A DNA stretch of 64,000 nucleotides, taken from NCBI RefSeq assembly GCF_002303885.1, contig NZ_MRCM01000008.1, forward strand, positions 62,001-126,000, given 5' to 3'. The stretch's first letter is position 1. Every line of letters begins with the position of its first letter. This DNA is from Flavobacterium sp. ACN2 (GTDB lineage: Bacteria; Bacteroidota; Bacteroidia; Flavobacteriales; Flavobacteriaceae). The notes below the pieces were generated by a model. The model saw nothing but the letters and a program-made list of their open reading frames with translations, was not told the origin of the DNA and did no database searches. Positions 44,498 to 51,955 of this stretch are shown piece after piece. The translations under genes and the position numbers were made by a program.

Positions 44498-45608
44498 ATG
44501 CTTTTACTTTTTTAGATTTCTTGTTTCTTCCAAACCAAATTATAAATCCAGTGATAGGAAGTATGGCGGCAATTAAGCTCACGGTAAAGGCTATAATTTT
44601 TCCTGGAAGATCTAGAACTTGCCCTGTATGTATTCCGTAATTCATTTCTACAACCTGTAATCCTAAAGTCTTTTTATCAAATGTCTGGCTCTGAATCAAT
44701 TTTCCGCTTGACGGATGAAAATAATAATTGCTTTGCTGATCGTAACGTAAGGTATGCGGATAGGCACCTGTACTCACAATATCGCCTTTTTGTTGCGGAA
44801 TCATTACAAAGAACATTTCTGCTTTTGGCTGTAATTTTAAGGTTTGAGTAAATGCTTTGTCAATTGCAGTAACTGAATTTGCTTTGTAAGTGGTTGTGTC
44901 AATCACAGGTATTTTGGTTTCGGCAGCTTTGTCTCCGCCAAAATTGAAAGATTTATAAATTCCGTCGCCAACCCATTCGTAAGTAAAAGTAAGTCCGGTT
45001 ATAGCAAGAATTAAGGCAATTAATGAAATGTAAAAACCGGTAGTATTGTGCCAGTCGTAATTTACTCGTCGCCATTTTGCAGACCATTTAATGGTGAAAC
45101 TTCTTTTAATGTCACTTTTTCGTTTTGGCCACCATTGTATAATTCCGGAAATTAATAATAGGATAAAAATAATGGTTGCGCCACCAATAATATGTTTTCC
45201 AATGTAATCGGGTAGGAGCAGATACAAATGAATGTATTCTACAATAATAAAGAAATCGGTTTTTGGATTTTCTGTTTTTAAATATTTGCCTGTGTAGGGA
45301 TTAAAATAGAGATATAAATTCTCTGTGTCCGAATAGGTATAAACAATTGCTGATCTGTTTTTTCCATAATAAGCAACCATACTGGTTTTGTTTGCCGGAA
45401 GAACTTCCTTCGCTTTTTTCTGTAATTCAGATGGTAATAGAAAAGGTTTGTTTTGAGGTTCAACCAAGCGCCATTCTTTTCTTGTGATGTCTTTTATTTC
45501 GTCGTGAAAACAAAAAATGCAGCCCGTAATACAAACTATAAAAACAATAAGCCCAGAAATTAATCCGAGCCATTTGTGTATAAAACGTATTTTGGTTTTG
45601 AATCCCAT
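44496..45608 (-). CDS. PepSY-associated membrane protein (iron-uptake operon)
   Basis: 370 aa. Four membrane helices: IHKWLGLISGLIVFIVCITG near 10-30, IGGATIIFILLLISGIIQWW near 140-160, FYISLIALILAITGLTF near 192-208, and the C-terminal KIIAFTVSLIAAILPITGFI. Two PepSY-type periplasmic regions lie between them. The HKWLGLISG and NYDWHNTTGFYIS patterns are typical of the PepSY_TM family, whose members (PiuB, FsrB-like) are linked to siderophore use and ferric reduction. It is the last gene of the operon that begins with the TonB-dependent receptor, 64 bp after the second PepSY gene. Confidence 0.88.
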   Translation of the reverse strand: MGFKTKIRFIHKWLGLISGLIVFIVCITGCIFCFHDEIKDITRKEWRLVEPQNKPFLLPSELQKKAKEVLPANKTSMVAYYGKNRSAIVYTYSDTENLYLYFNPYTGKYLKTENPKTDFFIIVEYIHLYLLLPDYIGKHIIGGATIIFILLLISGIIQWWPKRKSDIKRSFTIKWSAKWRRVNYDWHNTTGFYISLIALILAITGLTFTYEWVGDGIYKSFNFGGDKAAETKIPVIDTTTYKANSVTAIDKAFTQTLKLQPKAEMFFVMIPQQKGDIVSTGAYPHTLRYDQQSNYYFHPSSGKLIQSQTFDKKTLGLQVVEMNYGIHTGQVLDLPGKIIAFTVSLIAAILPITGFIIWFGRNKKSKKVKA

Positions 45609-45672
45609 ATTTTGATTAAAAGCGTAAAAGTATACGCAAAACCAATAGAGGGCAAATAAATTAAGCTAATTT

Positions 45673-47223
45673 TTAAGAAACTGCTTTTTTTGGCTTTAAA
45701 TGATAAGCGGTGTATAATGAAATTCCAGCTAGGAAAATCCAGAAAACATCAATAAAGAAAATCTGAAATTTGTTTTCCATAAATGAAGTCCAAAACCAAT
45801 TTCCAGAAACGATTCCGTTGGTAATTGGAATTAAGAATCCTAAAATACTTCCTGAAATCAGACAGAATTTGTTGGTAAAAGCATCATTCTTTTTAATAAT
45901 AAAGAAAATAGTTAGCAATAGCCAGCCTCCAAAATAAAGTGCATACAAATTAGACTGACTTAACGGATAGAAAATTTTACTTCCTATAAAGGCTAGTGCT
46001 GTAATTGGATACATGCTCAAGCAAATGGCCAGATAAATGCGAACAACAGCATTATTGAAACGCCTTTTCTTTTCTGGCATATTGTTTTTTTGTCGGGCAA
46101 CAAGCCAGATCATAACTCCAGAAATAATGACAAAACAGGTTATAATTCCTAAAATGAAGCTTACAATTTTTAAAGCATATCCGCCATAATCGCCAAAATG
46201 TATTCTATACAAAACATTTTTTACAACATCTAAATAACTGGTTTGTGCAATTGGGTCTTTTTTGGCAATTTCTTTTCCGTCGGCAACTCTGTAAACTACT
46301 TTTCCAATTCCAGTAAACTTTTTATGGCTTAAAAGTTCGCCTTCTACCAAAACATGCATATTTGCATCTCCATAATTTTGGATAAAAACACGGGTAATTT
46401 CAAAATCGGCCCAATTCTTTTTGGTTTTGGCAACCAGCTCATTAATATTAAATGGATTGGCCAGTTTTTTATTTTCAAATTTATAATCGGGATCTGTATA
46501 TTCCAGTTCCTTGTATAGTTTATCTTGGTCTCCTTTGTATAAAGCCATTACGGCTGGTGCTACAATTAAAAGTTTAATCATAAAAAATGCTCCTGTAACT
46601 GCATATACAAATTGAAATGGCAAACCAATCATTCCTAAAGCTGTATGTGCATCTGTCCAAAGTGTTTTTAATTTTTCTTTTGGACGGAACATGTAAAAAT
46701 TAGAAACAATTTTATTCCAATGCAACAAAACGCCTGTTATGATTGCGAATAAAAAAAACAAAGCTGTAAATCCAGATAAATAGTATCCTATAGGATATGG
46801 AATTTGCGCCAGAAAGTGCAGACGGTATAAAAGTTCACCTAATGAATACGATTCTTCATAAGTATAGCCTTTGTAATTTTTGTTGTCTAAATAAAAAAAC
46901 TCCCCTGCTTGCTGTTTTTTTGGAGCCAAGGTATCTTTGGTTCCTTCCATATAAACAGCTACTCGATTTTCTACTGAAGGTTTAGAAATAGTGATATTTC
47001 TTCCGTGCAAAACATATTTTTTGTCCAGATGCTGCAGTGCGTTATTGTAATCTAATTGAATTTCTCTTGTGATTGCTGTAGATTCACTTCTTTCCCAATT
47101 GATGATTTCATCTCTAAAAAAAGAAAAAGATCCAGCGAAGAAAATTACAAAAAGAACTACACTGATAACGATTCCGCTGACAGTATGTGTGTGAAAATAG
47201 ATATTGTAATGACGGTTATTCAT
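45673..47223 (-). CDS. Large PepSY-domain membrane protein (iron-uptake operon)
   Basis: 516 aa. It begins with HTHTVSGIVISVVLFVIFFAG, a variant of the HxWxG-type first helix. Histidines next to helices (WTDAHTALGMIGLPFQFVYA, LYRIHFGDYGGYALKIVSFI) could bind haem or metal. The C-terminal 120 residues hold four more helices not present in the 370-aa neighbour. It probably takes part in reducing or stripping iron from imported siderophores (inference from family and operon). It starts 5 bp after the 99-aa gene. Confidence 0.87.
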   Translation of the reverse strand: MNNRHYNIYFHTHTVSGIVISVVLFVIFFAGSFSFFRDEIINWERSESTAITREIQLDYNNALQHLDKKYVLHGRNITISKPSVENRVAVYMEGTKDTLAPKKQQAGEFFYLDNKNYKGYTYEESYSLGELLYRLHFLAQIPYPIGYYLSGFTALFFLFAIITGVLLHWNKIVSNFYMFRPKEKLKTLWTDAHTALGMIGLPFQFVYAVTGAFFMIKLLIVAPAVMALYKGDQDKLYKELEYTDPDYKFENKKLANPFNINELVAKTKKNWADFEITRVFIQNYGDANMHVLVEGELLSHKKFTGIGKVVYRVADGKEIAKKDPIAQTSYLDVVKNVLYRIHFGDYGGYALKIVSFILGIITCFVIISGVMIWLVARQKNNMPEKKRRFNNAVVRIYLAICLSMYPITALAFIGSKIFYPLSQSNLYALYFGGWLLLTIFFIIKKNDAFTNKFCLISGSILGFLIPITNGIVSGNWFWTSFMENKFQIFFIDVFWIFLAGISLYTAYHLKPKKAVS

Positions 47224-47228
47224 AAATA

Positions 47229-47528
47229 TTATTGTGCCGTATTATAGGTTTGACCCAAATAGATAAAAAGACAAAAAAGTAACGAAAGCAAGATATAAAT
47301 TCCCCATATTTTCCAACCACTTTTGGCTAAAAATGCGATGATCATTAAAGCGACCCATAGAATAAAACCGCTAAATGCCATTGTGATTAATACATTGGCA
47401 CGGTTAAAGCAAGAAGCTAAAGCCAAATGAAAAGTAACAGAAACAAAGTATCCTCCTAAAATTGCAGCAGTAATTTTGGAAAAGCGTGGCCAAAAAGAGG
47501 AATTTAGATATTTTGAATTTGCTGGCAT
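47229..47528 (-). CDS. Small membrane protein (DUF3649-like position and topology)
   Basis: 99 aa with about three hydrophobic helices (ITAAILGGYFVSVTFHLAL, MAFSGFILWVALMIIAFLA, IWGIYILLSLLFCLFIYLG). In other bacteria a receptor is often followed by DUF3649, DUF3325 and PepSY genes, and this gene fits the DUF3649 type by size, topology and position; the label is inference. It lies 13 bp after the 110-aa gene and 5 bp before the 516-aa PepSY gene. Confidence 0.65.
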   Translation of the reverse strand: MPANSKYLNSSFWPRFSKITAAILGGYFVSVTFHLALASCFNRANVLITMAFSGFILWVALMIIAFLAKSGWKIWGIYILLSLLFCLFIYLGQTYNTAQ

Positions 47529-47541
47529 AATTTGATAATGA

Positions 47542-47874
47542 TTACTGGTAGTAGAATTCTGTTAGTGCAATAAAAACCAGTAATGCCAAAAGTAACTTAC
47601 TGTTTATTTTTTTTAATGGTGTAAGGATAATGATTAAACTTCCAACTGTCATGAGCTGAATAAAAAATATCAAAGTGCCACAGCCTAATGATTGTGTAAA
47701 AAGCCACATCATGTAAGCAGATAACAAAAGCATTAAGCCAATGATTTTAGTTTGTTTTGGATTTTTCTGCATCCATTTTTCAAAACCTAAATCATAAGAC
47801 AATACAGCTCTTTTTGAAGTATAATAAAGAGTGTAAAAAGCTAAAAAAACGATAACGCTGGCAGTTGTAATCAT
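47542..47874 (-). CDS. Small membrane protein (DUF3325-like position and topology)
   Basis: 110 aa with three hydrophobic helices (TTASVIVFLAFYTLYYTS, IIGLMLLLSAYMMWLFTQSL, LIFFIQLMTVGSLIIILTPL). A charged loop (KRAVLSYDLGFEKWMQKNPK) follows the first helix. Size and place in a siderophore-receptor/PepSY operon fit the DUF3325 family; not confirmed. It lies 60 bp after the receptor gene, across a hairpin that may lower its expression. Confidence 0.62.
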   Translation of the reverse strand: MITTASVIVFLAFYTLYYTSKRAVLSYDLGFEKWMQKNPKQTKIIGLMLLLSAYMMWLFTQSLGCGTLIFFIQLMTVGSLIIILTPLKKINSKLLLALLVFIALTEFYYQ

Positions 47875-47889
47875 AATCTTTAAAATTTA

Positions 47890-47923
47890 AAAAACACCTT
47901 TCTTTTACGAGAAAGGTGTTTTT
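47890..47923 (-). terminator. Hairpin after the siderophore receptor gene (partial terminator)
   Basis: Perfect 14-bp stem AAAAACACCTTTCT (47890-47903) / AGAAAGGTGTTTTT (47910-47923), 12 bp after the receptor stop and 16 bp before the next gene of the same operon. It probably reduces read-through so that the receptor is made in excess over the inner-membrane partners. Confidence 0.8.
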
Positions 47924-47934
47924 ATTGTTTTTTA

Positions 47935-50415
47935 TTAGAATCTGTACGAGAAGTTCGCTGCAACAGTTCTCATATTTCTTGGATGAATTGTTGACCAACC
48001 ATCATATGTATCAACATTGGCAATATTGTCTAATTTTAATGTCAATGTGTATTTTTCTGTTCCGTAGAAAATAGAAGAATTTAAAACAGTATAAGAAGGG
48101 ATTGTAAATTGACCAACACCGTTTCTGTTCATGATTAAGTTTTTGTCGGCGTAGTTTCCTCCAAAACCTAAACCAAAACCTTTTAAATCTCCTTCTGGGA
48201 ATTTATAACTTGCCCAAAGATTTGCTAAGTTTCTTGGTCCTGAACTCTCAGGTCTACGTCCTACAAAAGAAGGATCTCCAGCGTTTAAGACAGCATCAAC
48301 ATAGCTGTAACCTGCTACGATGTTTAAACCATCAATAGGGTTTGCAACGAATTCTGCTTCAAAACCTTTATTTCTTTGTGCTCCATCTTGGTAAGGCGTT
48401 TGAGATGTAGCCGTATAAACTACATAAACTTGGTCTTTTACCTGAATGTCATAGTAGCTAAATGTCGCGTAAAGTTTATCTTTAAACACGTTTAATTTTG
48501 TACCAATTTCAAATTGGTTAGCGTGTTCTGGTTTGAAAGTTCTTGGGCGAGTAGTTCCGTCACCTAAAATTTCTGTTACTGGAGCTGAATTAGCAAAACC
48601 ATCCATGTAGTTCGCAAAAAGCGAAACTTTATCTATAATTGGCTGATAAACGATACCAAATTTAGGAGAAAATGCAGTTTGATTAAAATCATCGGCACTT
48701 GTTGATAAATCACCAGCAGTTACAAAACGGTCAACACGTAAACTTGCCATTGCTGATAAAGCCGGTGTAAAATTGATTACGTCAGAAAAATAGGCGCTGT
48801 AAACTTCTTGTTTTGTTTTGTTCATACTAATTCCGGCACTTGCAATAAGAGCATCAGTTCCAGCTTTAGTTAAGTTTCCATTATCTCCATTAGTGATGTA
48901 TTTAGTAGGATCTGTGATATTATAAAGATATTGATTCACAGTTGCAACATCTAGATTACCGATGTAAACATTACCATTTCTTACGTAATTAGAGCTATTG
49001 TCAACCATACCTCTGTTGAAGTAATCTAAACCAACAACAAGACGGTTTCTTAGGTTTCCTATTTTAAAGTCTCCAATAAAGTTTTGTTGAATATCTGTTG
49101 TTAGAGTTGTAGAATTTTGATAATTCATAGAACGTCCTAAAACAATTCCTTCGCTTATTTCAGCTGGAGCGTATTGTGTTCCTTCGTATAAATAGCTATA
49201 GTATCCATTAGATGAAGAAGAACCTCTTGAAACTACAGTTTGTGAAGTCCATTGATCATTGAATTTGTACATCATTTGACCTTGTAAATTGTATGAAGGA
49301 GTTTCGATTGCTAATTCATTACTAGTGTAAGAACGTTTGTTATCATAACCTAATTCATCCATATTGTGAACTCTCAACGGAGCTGCTCTGTCTAAAAATA
49401 ACATAGTAGCGTTGGTCTGTTTGTTGTTCATGAATTCTGTATTAACGAAAAACGAAAGTTTGTCATTTACTTGGTAAGATAATGATGGAGCAAAAAAGAA
49501 TGATTTTTTAAATCCAGCATCTTGGAAACTGTTTTCTGTATGATAAGCAGTATTTACACGGAAATTAATTCTGTGTTCCTCGTCTACAGGAGTATTAACA
49601 TCTGCCGTTACTCTGTTTAAACCGTTGCTTCCAGCAGTGTAGCTAACTTCTCCTCCAAAACGATCATAAGGTTTTTTTGTAGTTAAGTTAATTAAACCTC
49701 CGTAAGAGATTAAACTGCTTCCGAATAAAGTACCAGAAGGGCCTTTAATTACTTCAATTTTATCTATGTTAGCAGGATCTAAACCTCCGTTTGTTAAACC
49801 TGGCAATCCATTAGTCATTGTTGGTTGTACAGCAAATCCTCTTAAAGAGAAGTAACCTGCACCATCACCTCCACGACCTGTAGAAGCCCAAAGAGGTGTT
49901 AATCCTGGAGCATTTTTAAGCGCATCATCAAGATTGGTAACTACTTGTTCTTTTAATAACTCAGCAGTAATTGTAGTATAAACTTGTGGGTTTTCAAGAT
50001 TTTTAAGAGGTAATCTTGATACTTGTTGTGTTTCTTTGCGAGCTAGCGGATTTTTTCTGTTTCCGTTTACAACAATTTCATTTAATTCTTGAGAGTTTTC
50101 ACTAATTCTAAAATCTTCAATAATTGAATCGCCGCTATTAAGACTAACGCTTTTTTCTTTAGAAGAATAGCCAATTCCAGAAACTTTTAGCACATAGTTA
50201 CCTGGTTTAATATTTTTAATTTCATAGAAACCGTTTGCGTCTGTGTTAGTTCCTATTTTTGTTCCTTTCAATGTGACAGATACATTATCTGCAGCCTGAT
50301 TATTTGTTAAGCTTATTTGACCTTTAATAGTTGCTTTTTCTTGAGCCAAAGCTGATACGCTGGTCATTAAAGCAAAGCAAAAACTCAAAAAAGAAATTGT
50401 AAATTTTAAATTCAT
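47935..50415 (-). CDS. TonB-dependent siderophore receptor
   Basis: 826 aa. Signal peptide ending VSALAQ; a carboxypeptidase-regulatory-like domain (about 27-110: IKGQISLTNNQAADNVSVTL); plug (about 140-245) with NLDDALKNAPGLTPLW and KIEVIKGPSGTLFGSS; 22-strand barrel ending in FSYRF. The plug wording and RNPLARKETQQVSRLPLKNL fit the ferric-siderophore (FhuE/FpvA-like) group. No STN domain is present, so it is not a sigma-signalling receptor. It heads an operon with two small membrane proteins and two PepSY proteins. Siderophore identity cannot be inferred. Confidence 0.94.
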   Translation of the reverse strand: MNLKFTISFLSFCFALMTSVSALAQEKATIKGQISLTNNQAADNVSVTLKGTKIGTNTDANGFYEIKNIKPGNYVLKVSGIGYSSKEKSVSLNSGDSIIEDFRISENSQELNEIVVNGNRKNPLARKETQQVSRLPLKNLENPQVYTTITAELLKEQVVTNLDDALKNAPGLTPLWASTGRGGDGAGYFSLRGFAVQPTMTNGLPGLTNGGLDPANIDKIEVIKGPSGTLFGSSLISYGGLINLTTKKPYDRFGGEVSYTAGSNGLNRVTADVNTPVDEEHRINFRVNTAYHTENSFQDAGFKKSFFFAPSLSYQVNDKLSFFVNTEFMNNKQTNATMLFLDRAAPLRVHNMDELGYDNKRSYTSNELAIETPSYNLQGQMMYKFNDQWTSQTVVSRGSSSSNGYYSYLYEGTQYAPAEISEGIVLGRSMNYQNSTTLTTDIQQNFIGDFKIGNLRNRLVVGLDYFNRGMVDNSSNYVRNGNVYIGNLDVATVNQYLYNITDPTKYITNGDNGNLTKAGTDALIASAGISMNKTKQEVYSAYFSDVINFTPALSAMASLRVDRFVTAGDLSTSADDFNQTAFSPKFGIVYQPIIDKVSLFANYMDGFANSAPVTEILGDGTTRPRTFKPEHANQFEIGTKLNVFKDKLYATFSYYDIQVKDQVYVVYTATSQTPYQDGAQRNKGFEAEFVANPIDGLNIVAGYSYVDAVLNAGDPSFVGRRPESSGPRNLANLWASYKFPEGDLKGFGLGFGGNYADKNLIMNRNGVGQFTIPSYTVLNSSIFYGTEKYTLTLKLDNIANVDTYDGWSTIHPRNMRTVAANFSYRF

Positions 50416-50442
50416 TTTTATTTAGAATTAATTTTGATAGTG

Positions 50443-50473
50443 CAAATTTAATTGTTGGACGGCAACTACACAA
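50443..50473 (-). promoter_or_regulatory. Promoter of the siderophore receptor operon
   Basis: Minus strand TTG (50473-50471), 20-nt spacer, TAAATTTG (50450-50443). Half-sites TTTAGAAT (50421-50428) and ATTCTAAA (50484-50491) flank it and could belong to a Fur-type iron control, but they lie too far apart to call a Fur box. Confidence 0.6.
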
Positions 50474-50576
50474 GTTATTCTTATTTATTCTAAATTAAAT
50501 ATTTTTTAAAGGGTAAAATTTACTTTTTTTTAAAAAATTAACAGCTTAAGTTAAAATTAAGCTAATCTTAAGCAAA

Positions 50577-50606
50577 AAAACCTGCTCAAATTAATGAACA
50601 GGTTTT
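50577..50606 (-). terminator. Terminator of the sucAB unit
   Basis: Stem AAAACCTG-C-TCA / TGA-A-CAGGTTTT with one internal mismatch, 28 bp after the sucB stop. Confidence 0.75.
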
Positions 50607-50634
50607 ATATTATTGTGAAAAATTACTTTAAAAA

Positions 50635-51879
50635 TTACAACTCTAAAGCACGTTTAGCGTCGCCATTCATTAATAATTCTACTGGGTTTTCTAAAGCCTC
50701 TTTTACAGCAACTAAGAAACCAACAGACTCACGTCCGTCGATGATTCTGTGGTCGTAAGAAAGAGCAACATACATCATTGGGTGAATTTCAACTTTTCCG
50801 TTTACAGCAATCGGACGCTCGATGATGTTGTGCATTCCTAAGATTCCTGATTGCGGAGGGTTGATGATTGGAGTAGATAACATACTTCCAAAAACTCCAC
50901 CGTTAGTAATTGTAAAAGTTCCTCCAGTCATATCGTCAACTGTGATTTGACCATCACGAGCTCTTAAAGCTAATCTTTTGATTTCAGCTTCAATTCCACG
51001 GAAAGTTAAAAGTTCAGCATTACGAACAACAGGAACCATTAATCCTTTTGGTCCAGAAACTGCGATAGAGATATCTGCAAAATCGTAAGCGATTTTGTAA
51101 TCACCGTCCATCATAGAGTTAACATCTGGATATAATTGTAAAGCTCTTGTAACTGCTTTTGTAAAGAATGACATAAAACCTAAACCAAGACCACCATGTT
51201 TTGCTTTGAAAGCATCTTTGTATTCATTACGAATTTGGTTGATTGGTGTCATGTTTACTTCGTTGAAAGTAGTAAGCATAGCTGTTTCATTTTTAGCTGA
51301 AACTAGTCTTTCTGCTACTTTACGACGTAACATAGATAATTTTGTACGCTCAGTTCCACGGCTACCACCAGTTGGAGTTCCCATAGAAGGTACTGCATTT
51401 ACAGCATCATCTTTAGTAATTCTTCCGCCTTTACCAGTTCCAGAAACTGTTGCTGGAGCAATATTTTTCTCGTCTAATATTTTTCTTGCTGCAGGAGATG
51501 GAGTTCCAGCTGCATAACTTGTTGCTGCCGGAGCTGCTTTAGGAGCTTCAGCTTTTGGTGCTTCTGCCTTTGGAGCTTCCGCTTTCGGCGCCTCTGCTTT
51601 TGGAGCTTCAGCCGCTGGAGCTGCGCCACCTGCTGGTTTAGCAGCATCTGTATCAATTAAACAAACTACAGCGCCTACAGCTACTGTATCACCTTCTTCA
51701 GCTTTTAGTGTAATTACACCGCTCATTTCAGCAGGTAATTCAAGAGTAGCTTTATCTGAATCAACTTCAGCAATCGCCTGATCTTTTTCTACATAATCTC
51801 CGTCTTTTACTAACCAAGTTGCAATTTCAACTTCTTTTATTGATTCCCCTGGTGATGGGACTTTCATTTCTAAAATCAT
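50635..51879 (-). CDS. sucB: 2-oxoglutarate dehydrogenase E2 (dihydrolipoyl succinyltransferase)
   Basis: 414 aa. One lipoyl domain (1-77) with the lipoylated Lys43 in [12 protein letters not shown]; a flexible Ala/Pro/Lys linker built from repeated APKAE units (about 88-118); a peripheral-subunit-binding domain (about 128-165: [14 protein letters not shown] ... [11 protein letters not shown]); and the catalytic domain with [16 protein letters not shown] near the C-terminus. It moves the succinyl group to CoA in the TCA cycle. It lies 76 bp after sucA. The lpd (E3) gene is not adjacent. Confidence 0.97.
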   Translation of the reverse strand: MILEMKVPSPGESIKEVEIATWLVKDGDYVEKDQAIAEVDSDKATLELPAEMSGVITLKAEEGDTVAVGAVVCLIDTDAAKPAGGAAPAAEAPKAEAPKAEAPKAEAPKAEAPKAAPAATSYAAGTPSPAARKILDEKNIAPATVSGTGKGGRITKDDAVNAVPSMGTPTGGSRGTERTKLSMLRRKVAERLVSAKNETAMLTTFNEVNMTPINQIRNEYKDAFKAKHGGLGLGFMSFFTKAVTRALQLYPDVNSMMDGDYKIAYDFADISIAVSGPKGLMVPVVRNAELLTFRGIEAEIKRLALRARDGQITVDDMTGGTFTITNGGVFGSMLSTPIINPPQSGILGMHNIIERPIAVNGKVEIHPMMYVALSYDHRIIDGRESVGFLVAVKEALENPVELLMNGDAKRALEL

Positions 51880-51915
51880 CTTATTTCTTTGTTTAAGGTT
51901 TTTATGGTTTCATTC

Positions 51916-51929
51916 CCGATAGCTATCGG
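51916..51929. repeat. Palindrome CCGATAGCTATCGG between sucA and sucB
   Basis: Perfect 14-bp palindrome CCGATAGCTATCGG within the 76-bp sucA-sucB gap. It resembles the CCCGA...TCGGG palindromes at 40,404 and 56,011. In the mRNA it can form a short hairpin, which might affect the A:B ratio. Confidence 0.6.
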
Positions 51930-51955
51930 TATTGAAACTTGAAACATTTTTTTTA

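Noticed and set aside
51474..51656. Minus-strand Lys/Gln/Leu-rich frame inside sucB
   Set aside because: It is the frame-shifted reading of the Ala-Pro-Lys linker repeat of SucB.
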